A stretch of 41,791 bases of DNA from Chimaeribacter arupi (GTDB taxonomy: Bacteria > Pseudomonadota > Gammaproteobacteria > Enterobacterales > Enterobacteriaceae). The stretch's first letter is position 1. The number at the start of each line of letters is the position of its first letter. Positions 9,130 to 16,831 of the stretch are shown piece after piece. The notes beneath the pieces are model-generated. The model worked only from the letters and a program-made list of their open reading frames with translations, had not been told where the DNA came from and did no database searches. Position numbers and translations under genes: made by a program. The stretch lies in assembly GCF_002858805.1 (NCBI RefSeq), contig NZ_PJZI01000041.1:1-41791 (forward strand). Reading direction: 5' to 3'.

Positions 9130-9909
9130 TCAGGCGAGGATCACAAAATCGCAGTGCTGTACAGACAGCGTACGGGTACAGACGTCAAACCCATTGCCCG
9201 ACCCCTGATTGTCCGCATTGCCTTCCACCGTCTGGAAGGTGTGGTCCACCCCGTCAAACGCGAGGCCGGTATGCCGCCAGTGGTCCGGCCCCTGTTTCAC
9301 CAGGAACAACCCAACCTGCGCCACATCGCTCCACGGCGTGTTGCCGCTGTCGATATGCACTCCGGGAATAAACCGCCCCTGTTCTCTGGCGCTGCGCGCC
9401 AGCGCATCACAACTCAGCGATAACGCCAGCGGCAGCGGGATCTCCTGCACGGCACAGGCCTGGCTCAGCACCACATTCACAAAGCCGGCGCACCACGGGA
9501 CGCCTTCGCCCTCCTGCCCATTGCAATAGAGCCGCACCCACGGGCCGCGGTTCTGACCGCCCAGTTCAACCGGATGCACGGCCAGATGCTGGCGCGCCAC
9601 CTTCAGCAGGGTTTCCGGCAGCGTGGTCGAGCGGGCGGGCAGCTTCAGCACCCGCAGCATTGGGGCCACCAGCTGCGCCCAGTCCTCGCTGTTTACCGGC
9701 CCGTTATCCTGTAACCCGGCAGATTGCCGGAACGCCGCCAGCGCCCGTTGGGTCGCGGCGCCGAAATCGCCGTCAATCACCAGCCCGTGGCCGTGGAACG
9801 TCAGCCACTCCTGCACACGCTTCACCGCCCCGGAGCGCGTATCCTGCGCCACCGGGCCGGGGTAATGGGTTTCCGCCTGGATAACATCAAGAGAAGGGTA
9901 ATCAGACAT
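9130..9909 (-). CDS. Peptidoglycan-binding domain plus cysteine amidase/CHAP-like hydrolase
   Basis: The protein has 259 residues and two parts. Residues 25-90 form a PG_binding_1 domain (GAVKRVQEWLTFHG, GDFGAATQRALAAF). Residues 100-259 resemble CHAP/NlpC-P60-type hydrolases, with a probable catalytic triad Cys140 (GVPWCAGFV), His213 (WRHTGLAF) and Asn231 (VEGNADN). The expected activity is cleavage of a peptidoglycan peptide or amide bond. There is no signal peptide or membrane segment, so export would need another route (phage-type lysis, a secretion system, cell death) or the protein acts inside. It stands alone, with no holin or immunity gene next to it. The domain calls are firm; the biological role is unknown. 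Confidence 0.75.
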   Translation of the reverse strand: MSDYPSLDVIQAETHYPGPVAQDTRSGAVKRVQEWLTFHGHGLVIDGDFGAATQRALAAFRQSAGLQDNGPVNSEDWAQLVAPMLRVLKLPARSTTLPETLLKVARQHLAVHPVELGGQNRGPWVRLYCNGQEGEGVPWCAGFVNVVLSQACAVQEIPLPLALSLSCDALARSAREQGRFIPGVHIDSGNTPWSDVAQVGLFLVKQGPDHWRHTGLAFDGVDHTFQTVEGNADNQGSGNGFDVCTRTLSVQHCDFVILA

Positions 9910-10275
9910 GGTGTTTACCTCACTGTAGGGAAAACGCCCCGGCCGGGCCGGGGGCCACTGGGTTAAGTTAAAAACCGGGCCAGATTTGATTAAAAACTAA
10001 CCGTTTGAGGGTAAGGTAAACCGGATACCTGATAAAAAACAGGCGGGCAGCCCCGTTGCCGGAAGGCACATTGATTGTATTGATAAATTACCCTGATGAA
10101 TCGGAATTTCCTTAGGTTTATGCGCCCGCCAGGCGCTTTCCCACCCCGGCCGGGGCGGGGTAACTCCCGGTTACCGCACTGATTTTTTGCAATCACCCCG
10201 ATTCACCCCATACTTGGTTAAGCGTCGCCCCCCGACGGCGCGCCTCCCTTTACCGTTATCAGCCAGGAGCCAATA
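9910..10275. promoter_or_regulatory. Intergenic control region with GC-rich hairpins
   Basis: This region separates the divergent peptidoglycan hydrolase and nitroreductase genes. It holds a CCCCGGC/GCCGGGG hairpin (9937-9953) in the leader of the minus-strand gene, a 12-bp palindrome CCCCGGCCGGGG (10144-10155), and a CGTCG/CGACG hairpin (10223-10237). A weak promoter-like pair for the plus strand, TTGCAA then TACTTG with an 18-bp gap, ends near 10215. No gene was seen. Confidence 0.4.
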
Positions 10276-10875
10276 ATGAGTAATGCGTTTCTTGAATCGA
10301 TTACCGCCCGCCGCAGTATCTACTCACTGGGCAGTGAGTTGCCCTGTTCCGAATATGAAGTGATAAGCCTGATCACCCAGGCGGTGAAGCTCAGCCCCTC
10401 TGCGTTTAACTCCCAAAGTTCCCGCGTGGTGATCCTGTTTGATGAGCAGCACCACCAGTTGTGGGAGATCGTGAAACAGGAACTGAAAAAGATTGTGCCG
10501 CCCGATGCGTTCTTCACCACGGAGAACAAGATCAGCTCGTTTGCTGCCGGGGCAGGCACGGTGCTGTTCTTTGAAGACGACCACGTGATTGATGATTTGC
10601 AAAAGCAATATGCGCTGTACGCCGATAATTTCCCGGTCTGGTCGGAACACTCCACCGGCATCGCGCAGTTCTCGGTCTGGTCGGCGCTGGCGCAGGTGAA
10701 AATCGGTGCCTCACTGCAACACTACAACCCGCTGATTGACGAGGCGGTACATCAGCAGTGGCATCTGCCCGCCCATTGGCGGCTGCGCGCCCAGATGCCG
10801 TTCGGCAGTATCCTCCAGCCGCCGGGTGAAAAGAGTTATATGGCGGACGAAGAACGTTTCCGTATTTTTAAATAA
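10276..10875 (+). CDS. Nitroreductase-family flavoprotein
   Basis: The 199-residue protein is probably an FMN-dependent, NAD(P)H-using oxidoreductase of the small nitroreductase superfamily. Evidence is the N-terminal ITARRSIYSLG (the RRS phosphate-binding segment), then LSPSAFNSQSSRVVIL, where SAFNSQ is the usual FMN-contact loop, and the C-terminal MPFGSILQPPGEK. The closest class appears to be the YdgI/Frm2-like group rather than NfsA or NfsB. An AGGAG box lies 6 nt before the ATG. The gene is single and convergent with the histidine phosphatase. The natural substrate is unknown; members reduce quinones, nitro compounds or fatty-acid derivatives. Confidence 0.85.
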   Translation: MSNAFLESITARRSIYSLGSELPCSEYEVISLITQAVKLSPSAFNSQSSRVVILFDEQHHQLWEIVKQELKKIVPPDAFFTTENKISSFAAGAGTVLFFEDDHVIDDLQKQYALYADNFPVWSEHSTGIAQFSVWSALAQVKIGASLQHYNPLIDEAVHQQWHLPAHWRLRAQMPFGSILQPPGEKSYMADEERFRIFK

Positions 10876-10925
10876 GGGTAATTTGTTTCATCAGGGATTT
10901 ATAAAAATCCAATATCATTCATAAA

Positions 10926-11489
10926 TTACTTGCCGGGCGAGCAATAGATAGCAGCCTCCCAATAACCCCGTCCGGCATTTTTCCGTTCCCCCCATCCTTG
11001 CTGCCGTAACGTGCGGGCAATCAGTCGGTTCATTATGTCGTGCCCCATCAGCAATACCGGGCCATCCCCATGCTCTGCCAGGCTTATCAACCGGGCGGCC
11101 GCTGCCTGCGCCCGTTGGTTGGCGGCGATGCGGGATTCCGCCTGCCTGCTGTAGCCGCAGAGCCAGAGCAGGCGCAACAGCAGTGCCCAATGAAAAGGTG
11201 ACAGGCGCAGCCCGACGGGGTGGAGCTGCGGAAGCTCTGCCTCACGAAACAGGTGCTCAACCCACCTGGGTTGCAGGCCCAACGCCCGCAAGGAAGAGAG
11301 CGCTCTGGGCAACGGGCTGCTGACCACGCAGGTGGCGGCCATCGCCTCATGGCGGCTCGTGGCGGGGGGCGTGTCATGGCCGGTCTCCGCCTGATCATAC
11401 TCTTCTGTCCACCGAGCCATTTCCCCGGCGGTAATGTTGCGCGTCGCGTTAAGGCTGGGTTTTCCATGCCGCATCAGAATGATATCCAT
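10926..11489 (-). CDS. Histidine phosphatase family protein
   Basis: The 187-residue protein belongs to branch 1 of the histidine phosphatase (phosphoglycerate mutase-like) superfamily. The phosphate-accepting RHG motif is at the N-terminus (MDIILMRHGKPS, His8). A conserved arginine follows in SSPLPRALSS, the acid region in EAELP, and the second catalytic histidine in LLMGHDIMNRLIA. The mid-region helix FHWALLLRLLWL is unusually hydrophobic. The family includes SixA, CobC and many small-molecule phosphatases, and this member's substrate cannot be named. It is divergent from the dehydrogenase at 11634 across 144 bp. A weak GGATTT/AAATCC hairpin (10895-10910) lies between it and the convergent nitroreductase. 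Confidence 0.82.
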   Translation of the reverse strand: MDIILMRHGKPSLNATRNITAGEMARWTEEYDQAETGHDTPPATSRHEAMAATCVVSSPLPRALSSLRALGLQPRWVEHLFREAELPQLHPVGLRLSPFHWALLLRLLWLCGYSRQAESRIAANQRAQAAAARLISLAEHGDGPVLLMGHDIMNRLIARTLRQQGWGERKNAGRGYWEAAIYCSPGK

Positions 11490-11633
11490 CGTCTCTCCGG
11501 TGATGTCCTGTTAACGAGGCTACCACAAAACCCTTAACTGCCCGCTCCCCTGTGATTTTCCGATGCTGTCTGTTTTTCAGTCAGTGCGTTTTTCAGCCAT
11601 ACTTAACCCGGCAGAATAACCAGGGCGGATGCT

Positions 11634-12722
11634 ATGTATACACACCGGCTGATTTTTCCCGGCAGCGTGCTGCGCGGGCGTGGGGCGATTGCCCATCTGG
11701 GGCGGATGTGCGGGCGGCTGGGGCAGCGCGCACTGTTGGTCGGCGGCAAACGGGCGCTGGCCTTTGCTGAGCCGCTGGTGGTGCGCCAGCTGGAAGAGAG
11801 CGGCGTCAGTTACCTCGGCAGTGAGTGGTATGGCGGCGAGTGCAGCGAAACGCAGATCCTGCGGCTGTCCGATCTGCTGGAACGGCACGGGGTGGAAGTG
11901 GTGATTGCCGCCGGGGGCGGGCGGGCGCTGGATACCGCCAAAGCCGCGGCCGTGCAGTGCCATATCCCGGTGATGACGCTGCCTACCGTGGCCTCGACCT
12001 GTGCGGCAATGACGCCGCTGGTGTTCCGTTACCATGACGACGGCCAGTTCCGCGATATGCAGGCGTTGCCGGAAGGCCCGGCCGCGGCGGTGATTGATGC
12101 CGACATCCTGGCGCGCACGCCGCTGCCGGGCTTTGCCGCCGGGCTGGGGGATACGCTGGCAAAATGGTACGAGTACCGCGCCGTGAGCGCAACGCAGGCG
12201 AACCAGGCACTGGCGGGGGTGGTGCGCGCCCACAGTGAGCTGTGCCATACGCTGATTGCCGCGCACGCTGCCGATGCCTGTGCCGCCGTGCGGGCCGGGC
12301 AGGCCAATGCCGCGCTGGAACAGGTGCTGGATGCGGTGTTCCTCTACGCCGGGCTGACCTCGGTGATGAGCAACGGCGGCCACACCGGCGCGGCCCATGC
12401 CCTGTACGAGGGGTTTACCGGCAGCCCACGCACCCGCCATGTGGCGCACGGCCTGCTGGTGGGGTTCGGCAACCTCTGTTTGCTGGCGCTGGAGCAGCGC
12501 CATGACCACGAGCTGATTGCCGCCATCGGGCTGGCGCGCGCCGCCGGGATCCCGGCCAGCCTGGAGGAGATCGCCCCCGGCCTGACGCCGCCGGAGATCG
12601 CGCCGGTGTTGCAGCGCGCCGTGCGCTCAGCGGACATGGCCAATATGCCGTTCCCGGTGGATGTCCCGATGTTGCAGGCCGCGATTGACCGGGTGCACCG
12701 GCTGGCCGCGCAGGGGGTCTGA
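11634..12722 (+). CDS. Iron-containing alcohol dehydrogenase, GldA-like
   Basis: This is a 362-residue NAD-dependent dehydrogenase of the glycerol dehydrogenase/hydroxycarboxylate dehydrogenase branch. The nucleotide-binding motif is AAGGGRALDTAKAAA, followed by TLPTVASTCAAMTPL, which is typical of GldA and YbdH/HcxA. Likely metal ligands are the Asp in GLGDTLAKWYEY and the histidines in NGGHTGAAHAL and RHVAHGLLVGFG. The length equals E. coli HcxA, but the sequence is divergent enough that neither gldA nor ybdH is assigned. It likely oxidises a small polyol or reduces a 2-oxo acid. It stands alone, with an AGGGCGGA-type ribosome site before the ATG. Confidence 0.82.
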   Translation: MYTHRLIFPGSVLRGRGAIAHLGRMCGRLGQRALLVGGKRALAFAEPLVVRQLEESGVSYLGSEWYGGECSETQILRLSDLLERHGVEVVIAAGGGRALDTAKAAAVQCHIPVMTLPTVASTCAAMTPLVFRYHDDGQFRDMQALPEGPAAAVIDADILARTPLPGFAAGLGDTLAKWYEYRAVSATQANQALAGVVRAHSELCHTLIAAHAADACAAVRAGQANAALEQVLDAVFLYAGLTSVMSNGGHTGAAHALYEGFTGSPRTRHVAHGLLVGFGNLCLLALEQRHDHELIAAIGLARAAGIPASLEEIAPGLTPPEIAPVLQRAVRSADMANMPFPVDVPMLQAAIDRVHRLAAQGV

Positions 12723-12726
12723 GGCG

Positions 12727-12754
12727 TTGCGTCTCGCCAAAACCGGCGTACAAT
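12727..12754 (+). promoter_or_regulatory. Sigma-70 promoter for the 38-codon gene
   Basis: TTGCGT (12727-12732) and TACAAT (12749-12754) are 16 bp apart and end 31 bp before the small ORF. The -10 lies in the loop of a CCGGCG/CGCCGG dyad, which may be an operator. Confidence 0.5.
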
Positions 12755-12785
12755 GGCGCCGGAAAAATTCCCCAAGGAGGGAGAG

Positions 12786-12902
12786 ATGAAAAAAATGCCG
12801 ACAGAGAACGTCTCCCGTCTGGGTTTTATGGCTGGAGTCATCTCCGTACCGGAGAATTTTAACGAGCTGGGTGCAGAAGAGATTGCCCTGATGTTTGGGT
12901 AA
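12786..12902 (+). CDS. Small 38-aa protein, function unknown
   Basis: The 38-residue product starts MKKMPTENVSRLGFM and ends with EIALMFG. Support is structural: a near-consensus AAGGAGG Shine-Dalgarno (12774-12780) 5 nt before the ATG, a promoter just upstream, and a strong intrinsic terminator 40 bp after the stop. The tail pattern RLGFM..ISVPENFNELGAEEIALMFG recalls C-terminal segments of some Phd/YefM-type antitoxins (RLGF, VPxDF, DEIxxLF), but no DNA-binding half and no toxin gene is present. It could be an antitoxin remnant, a solitary peptide or an interaction peptide. That it is expressed is likely; its function is open. Confidence 0.65.
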   Translation: MKKMPTENVSRLGFMAGVISVPENFNELGAEEIALMFG

Positions 12903-12943
12903 AAATAGCGCCGGTTGAAAGCGTTGCCATGACCTCGTCCATT

Positions 12944-12971
12944 AAAAAAGCCGGCATTTGCCGGCTTTTTT
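12944..12971. terminator. Bidirectional intrinsic terminator
   Basis: GCCGGC (12950-12955) pairs with GCCGGC (12960-12965) around an ATTT loop, with six A before and six T after. It ends the small gene on the plus strand and bcsG on the minus strand. Confidence 0.88.
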
Positions 12972-12993
12972 GTCTTTACACGCCGGGTGGCGC

Positions 12994-14673
12994 TTATTGC
13001 GGGTACGGCACCCAGTCACCGCCGTTCAGCCGGATATAGGGTTTGCCCTGGTACTGCATCACGATGGCGTTGGCATTCTCAGACACCACCGGCGTTTGCG
13101 GCAGGTTCTGCGTCAGGGTTGACCAGTCCACGCTCGGCGCGGTGAAGATTTTGCCGTCCACCGAGCGCGCCACCAGCTCCGACACCGCCAGGTAGCTGCT
13201 GGGGGTGGTGATGGTCAGCGGCGTGCTCTGGTGCGGGGCCTGCATCCCGAAGAAGCGGATCCCAGCCGGGATGTGGGTAATGCTCGGGCTTGGGATGTCG
13301 CGCAGCCCGGACATCTGCATCTTGTCGCCGGTGACCGCCGCGCCGTGCTCCGGCACAAACACCACCATCACTTTCCGGCCCGATTTCTCCAGCTGGTCAA
13401 AGAAGGTGTTGAGTTGGCTGAGCAGCGTGGTGGCGCGGGTTTTGTAGTCCGCTGATTTGGTGGAGCCGATAAAGCGGTTGCCGTCGTGCAGCGCAATCAG
13501 GTTAAAGAACGTGGCGCTGCGCGGGCCTTCCTGTTTGGTACCGAGCCAGCGGTTCAGGATCTCCAGGTCGTTATAGATCGGTTCGCCGTCAAACGAGGTC
13601 ATCTCATGGCCGATGCCCTGTTGCGACATCAGCGGGGACTGCATGTTGGCCTCTTTGCGCAGGTCATCAATGTAGCCGCCGAAGACGCCGGAGTGGTCCA
13701 TCATCAGCTGCGAGGTGAAGCCGAGTTTAGCGAGGTTGTCGAACAGGTAGCACTGCTGGCCCGCCGGTTTATAGAGGTCAGCGTGTGACGGCTGGCCGCA
13801 ACTGGCACGCAGCAGGCGGATAGAGGCCGGGCCGCTGTAGGCAGTGGCGGAGTTGAAGTTGTCAAATTTCACGTCAAAGCGTGACCAGAACGGCGAGCTG
13901 TCCTGGCCTACCGCCTGCATATCCGCCCAGGCCAGCGAACAGATGTTGATCACCAGAATATCAAACGGCTGGGCATCGGCCGGTAACTGCGCCGGGAAGG
14001 CGGTGGCCCGTGCGCGCTCCTGATCGTAAAACTGGTTGAGGTAGGCCGTCAGGTTGGCATTGGTGGGCGGCAGGGTCTGCGCCGGGCCGGCCCCGGCGGC
14101 CACCGTGGCGGCACCCGGTGCCGCAGCCGGTGCCGGTGTGCCCGCCGGCGCGGTGGTGACCACGGCAGCCCCCGGTGCAGCGCTGGTCATGCGTTCCGGC
14201 AGTACCTGCACCGCCACCAGCCACGCCAGCACACCGACGGTAAAGGTGGTGACGCGCACCCACTGGGAGATAAACAGGTAGGCCACCAGCATCGCAAACG
14301 CGATCCCCACCCACTGCCAGTTGATAAAGCGGTCAGCGAGATCCAGCAGGTACCCTGGGCTGAAGCCCGCGACCTGTGTCCCCTCAGACAGGATGGAACG
14401 GTAACCCGGCAGCCAGGTGTCATGGTAGAACAACCCCAGCCCGACCGGGATGGCGATAATGTGCCGCCAGCGGTGCAGCCGGGCTGACGGCAGCGGGAAC
14501 AGCAGGAAGGCCACAAAGATCAGGTTGCTCACCAAATCGAAGTTCAGGTAGCCGTTCCACAGCAGGGCGAACTTCAGCAGGTAATAGTAGTTCCAGGCAC
14601 CCAGCCCCCGCCAGTGTCGCCACAGGCCGGGTTGGGCGGCAGGCGCGTGCCGCGCGGCAGTATTCTCACTCAT
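12994..14673 (-). CDS. bcsG: Cellulose phosphoethanolamine transferase BcsG
   Basis: This inner-membrane enzyme moves phosphoethanolamine from phosphatidylethanolamine to cellulose glucose residues during secretion. The 559 residues match the length of E. coli BcsG, and so does the sequence (LRASCGQ, SGLRDIPSPSIT, the ending RLNGGDWVPYPQ). N-terminal membrane helices occupy about residues 25-160, followed by a Pro/Ala/Gly-rich linker (165-200) and a periplasmic alkaline-phosphatase-type domain. The nucleophile is probably Ser280 in TAYSGPA, the metal ligand Cys245 in INICSLAW, and the Glu-His pair in VPEHG. I chose the ATG at 14673, which overlaps the end of bcsF by 8 bp; an ATG at 14706 would add 11 basic residues. 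It is the last gene of bcsEFG. Confidence 0.95.
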   Translation of the reverse strand: MSENTAARHAPAAQPGLWRHWRGLGAWNYYYLLKFALLWNGYLNFDLVSNLIFVAFLLFPLPSARLHRWRHIIAIPVGLGLFYHDTWLPGYRSILSEGTQVAGFSPGYLLDLADRFINWQWVGIAFAMLVAYLFISQWVRVTTFTVGVLAWLVAVQVLPERMTSAAPGAAVVTTAPAGTPAPAAAPGAATVAAGAGPAQTLPPTNANLTAYLNQFYDQERARATAFPAQLPADAQPFDILVINICSLAWADMQAVGQDSSPFWSRFDVKFDNFNSATAYSGPASIRLLRASCGQPSHADLYKPAGQQCYLFDNLAKLGFTSQLMMDHSGVFGGYIDDLRKEANMQSPLMSQQGIGHEMTSFDGEPIYNDLEILNRWLGTKQEGPRSATFFNLIALHDGNRFIGSTKSADYKTRATTLLSQLNTFFDQLEKSGRKVMVVFVPEHGAAVTGDKMQMSGLRDIPSPSITHIPAGIRFFGMQAPHQSTPLTITTPSSYLAVSELVARSVDGKIFTAPSVDWSTLTQNLPQTPVVSENANAIVMQYQGKPYIRLNGGDWVPYPQ

Positions 14674-14863
14674 GATCGATGGTTTTCTCTTTAGTCGAGC
14701 CGTCACGCACCCAGACGCCGGCGGATTTCAGGTAACGGGTAGGGAAGATCCGGGCCTGAAGGCCCTGCCAGAGCCGGGGCAGCGCGGCCCGGCCGGCCCA
14801 CCCCAGGAAGAAGAAGACAACCGCGGCAATCAGGGAAACCTGGAGAAGATCGGTCATATTCAT
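14666..14863 (-). CDS. bcsF: Small cellulose-synthase membrane subunit BcsF
   Basis: The 65-residue protein has one N-terminal membrane helix (LLQVSLIAAVVFFFLGWAG) and a basic cytoplasmic tail containing the conserved PTRYLKSAGVWVR segment, like E. coli BcsF (RYVKPAG). In E. coli it links BcsE to BcsG and helps activate phosphoethanolamine transfer. A GGAGGG box lies 6 nt before the ATG. The start overlaps the bcsE stop as ATGA, and the stop overlaps bcsG, so the three genes are translationally coupled. Confidence 0.9.
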   Translation of the reverse strand: MNMTDLLQVSLIAAVVFFFLGWAGRAALPRLWQGLQARIFPTRYLKSAGVWVRDGSTKEKTIDHE

Positions 14864-16422
14864 GGCGCGCCCTCCGTGTGCCCGTGGATGACAGGCAAAC
14901 TCAGCGGCTGAGGTTGCCGGCGCGGCGGTGCGGCAGGCGCGGCCGGTGCCACCGGGGCGGCGGCCGTGACCGGCAGCGGCGCCTCCTGGGTATCCGGCGC
15001 ATCCTGCGCGATACGGCTCAGCTGCTCGAGGATGGCGGTGTCCTCATGCCATTCGCGGCGGCTGGTGAAGGCGTCCGTTACCGGCAACTGGAACACGGAC
15101 TCCAGCGCAATCTCCAGATCCGGCAGGCGGCAGTTGGAGAGGAACAGGTGCAGGTGATGGGCGTCCACCGTCACCAGATCGCCGTCCCGCCGCAGGGTGC
15201 AGAGCGACAACGCCTGGCGCGGCAACAGCCCCGGCACCGGCCGCATCGACAGCAAAATGCCTTTGGTGTCCTCCGCCAGCAGGCTGCTGTCGAGCAACGA
15301 GCGCACGGTGTCGCAAAAGGCCGGGCGCGCCAGCACGCCGCGTACCTGCAACGGGCGCATCCCGGTAATCAGCCGCTCGACGTCATCCGGCAGGGGGCGG
15401 CTGTAACGGCTGCCCTGAATGCCGTCCAGCAGCGTCAGGAAGGTCGACAGCGAGGCGACATGCGGCACCACCAGGTTGGCACCGCAGGCCTGCAACAGCT
15501 TCTCATCGGTATAACGCAGGCTCACGGTCATCTCACGTACCGCAATCTTCAGGCCGTTGCCGCCCACCAGCCGCACATGGTGGATCTCACGCGCCAGCGC
15601 CGGAATGGCCTGGTTGCTGTGCAGGGCAAAGATTAAGGTCGCGGCGTGCAGGGTTTCCCCACGGCGTGCCAGCTGGGCGTTGTCCTCAAACAGCTGCCAG
15701 TTGTTCGAGAGCGGCGGTGCGCCCTCCAGCACACTGCGTTCAGCCAGGTACCAGCTGTCATCACTGCCGCGGAAATCCCCGGTGGGCTGGTCATCCTGCA
15801 ACGCAAACCCGCCTTCCGGCAAGGTACGCAAATTAAAGCGCTGGTTGGTCACCACGCCTTTATCCGCCGCCCACCAGGCAACCTGATAATAGTTATTCTC
15901 CACCTCGCTGCTGAGCGAGGAAAAGCCGAATAAAAGCCGGTGCTGTGATATTAACGCGCTTTTTATTTTATTTGCCCCGGCGCTGTGGCAAATAATAAAA
16001 AGTGTGCTACCGAGCTTATTGACGACGCGCCGCATTGCCTGAAGCCATTGCACAATGGCCTCCTGGCCCAATTCCAGCATCAGGGTGGCGGGGGCGTAAT
16101 AGATAATTAACCCACCGGGTTTTCTGATTAACCGCGCGGCTTCCAGCGGCAGGCGTAATAACGCGGCTTTCTGGGCCGGCAGGGTAAATAACGGCAGGCG
16201 CGCAACCGCCGCGCCGGGCAGGGTGCCGAGCACCTCCCTGGGGGGTTCGCCACTGCAAATCAGCGAAATATCAGTGCCTTGCGCCTGGCTTGCCACCACT
16301 TGGCGGCACAGCGCACGCGCATTCTCCTGCGTGTCACTGTTTACCCAGTAAAGGCCGCGCACCTGCATGACCGATAATTCATCCCAAAGCTGTTTAATAC
16401 CGAAGGGAAATGATAGCGCCAT
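14860..16422 (-). CDS. bcsE: c-di-GMP-binding cellulose regulator BcsE
   Basis: This 520-residue cytoplasmic protein binds cyclic di-GMP through its degenerate GGDEF-like (GIL) domain and boosts cellulose synthesis by recruiting BcsF, BcsR and BcsQ. Shared landmarks with E. coli BcsE are the N-terminal FGIKQLWDEL, VLEGAPPLSNNWQLF, the segment TDEKLLQACGANLVVP, and LLSMRPVPGLLPRQALSLC. The RxxD-type c-di-GMP site region (RRDGDLVTV) is in place. The C-terminus is a long Pro/Ala linker. The frame is open 67 codons upstream, past the divergent bcsR start, but homology begins at MALSFPFG, so the ATG at 16422 is used. The Shine-Dalgarno there is weak. It is first in the bcsEFG operon. Confidence 0.92.
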   Translation of the reverse strand: MALSFPFGIKQLWDELSVMQVRGLYWVNSDTQENARALCRQVVASQAQGTDISLICSGEPPREVLGTLPGAAVARLPLFTLPAQKAALLRLPLEAARLIRKPGGLIIYYAPATLMLELGQEAIVQWLQAMRRVVNKLGSTLFIICHSAGANKIKSALISQHRLLFGFSSLSSEVENNYYQVAWWAADKGVVTNQRFNLRTLPEGGFALQDDQPTGDFRGSDDSWYLAERSVLEGAPPLSNNWQLFEDNAQLARRGETLHAATLIFALHSNQAIPALAREIHHVRLVGGNGLKIAVREMTVSLRYTDEKLLQACGANLVVPHVASLSTFLTLLDGIQGSRYSRPLPDDVERLITGMRPLQVRGVLARPAFCDTVRSLLDSSLLAEDTKGILLSMRPVPGLLPRQALSLCTLRRDGDLVTVDAHHLHLFLSNCRLPDLEIALESVFQLPVTDAFTSRREWHEDTAILEQLSRIAQDAPDTQEAPLPVTAAAPVAPAAPAAPPRRQPQPLSLPVIHGHTEGAP

Positions 16423-16608
16423 GAAATTTTCTGCTTTATGAAAAGTTTGCGGAGGTAAAAACGGAAAAAACTTATAAATGAGTCTAACATTGCCATTTGT
16501 AATCACCAACTTTACGCCTAAAAAATAATGACCCGGTAACCGCGGCCCACGGCGGTTCTCCGGTTTTTTAGCGCCGTCTGGCGTGTTGTCCCGTTTAAGG
16601 TAACAGGT
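16423..16608. promoter_or_regulatory. Divergent bcsE/bcsR control region
   Basis: These 186 bp separate the two cellulose operons. The half next to bcsE is AT-rich, and the half next to bcsR is GC-rich with a CGCC-GTCT-GGCG hairpin. Promoters for both directions must lie here, but no -35/-10 pair stands out clearly. An AAGG box precedes bcsR. Confidence 0.5.
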
Positions 16609-16830
16609 ATGGATAATAAACATCAGCTTACGTTTCAGCCGGACGCCCCGGCTATTAGTGATGATTTTTATGTGCTGCGAAAGACATTTGAGATCCCCGC
16701 ATTCCGTTATGTCGATATTTCCCGTGCATCACGTATCCCGGCATTATTGGCCCGCTGGCCGCTGCTGGGTGAATTGAGCGTGCAACCCGACCCAGCCATG
16801 CCGCCTGCCGGTGATGGGGAGCCTGTCTGA
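16609..16830 (+). CDS. bcsR: Cellulose biosynthesis protein BcsR
   Basis: This 73-residue cytoplasmic partner of BcsQ is needed for assembly of the c-di-GMP-controlled synthase complex. It resembles E. coli BcsR (YhjR, 62 aa) in the order DDFYVLRKTFEIPAFRYVDIS then ALLARWPLLGEL. The Pro-rich extension at the end (QPDPAMPPAGDGEPV) makes it longer than usual. It is the first gene of the plus-strand operon. Its stop lies one base before the bcsQ start. Confidence 0.9.
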   Translation: MDNKHQLTFQPDAPAISDDFYVLRKTFEIPAFRYVDISRASRIPALLARWPLLGELSVQPDPAMPPAGDGEPV

Positions 16831-16831
16831 G

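Noticed and set aside
16423-16623. 67-codon upstream extension of bcsE
   Set aside because: It would run across the bcsE/bcsR promoter region and into bcsR; homology to E. coli BcsE starts at the ATG at 16422.
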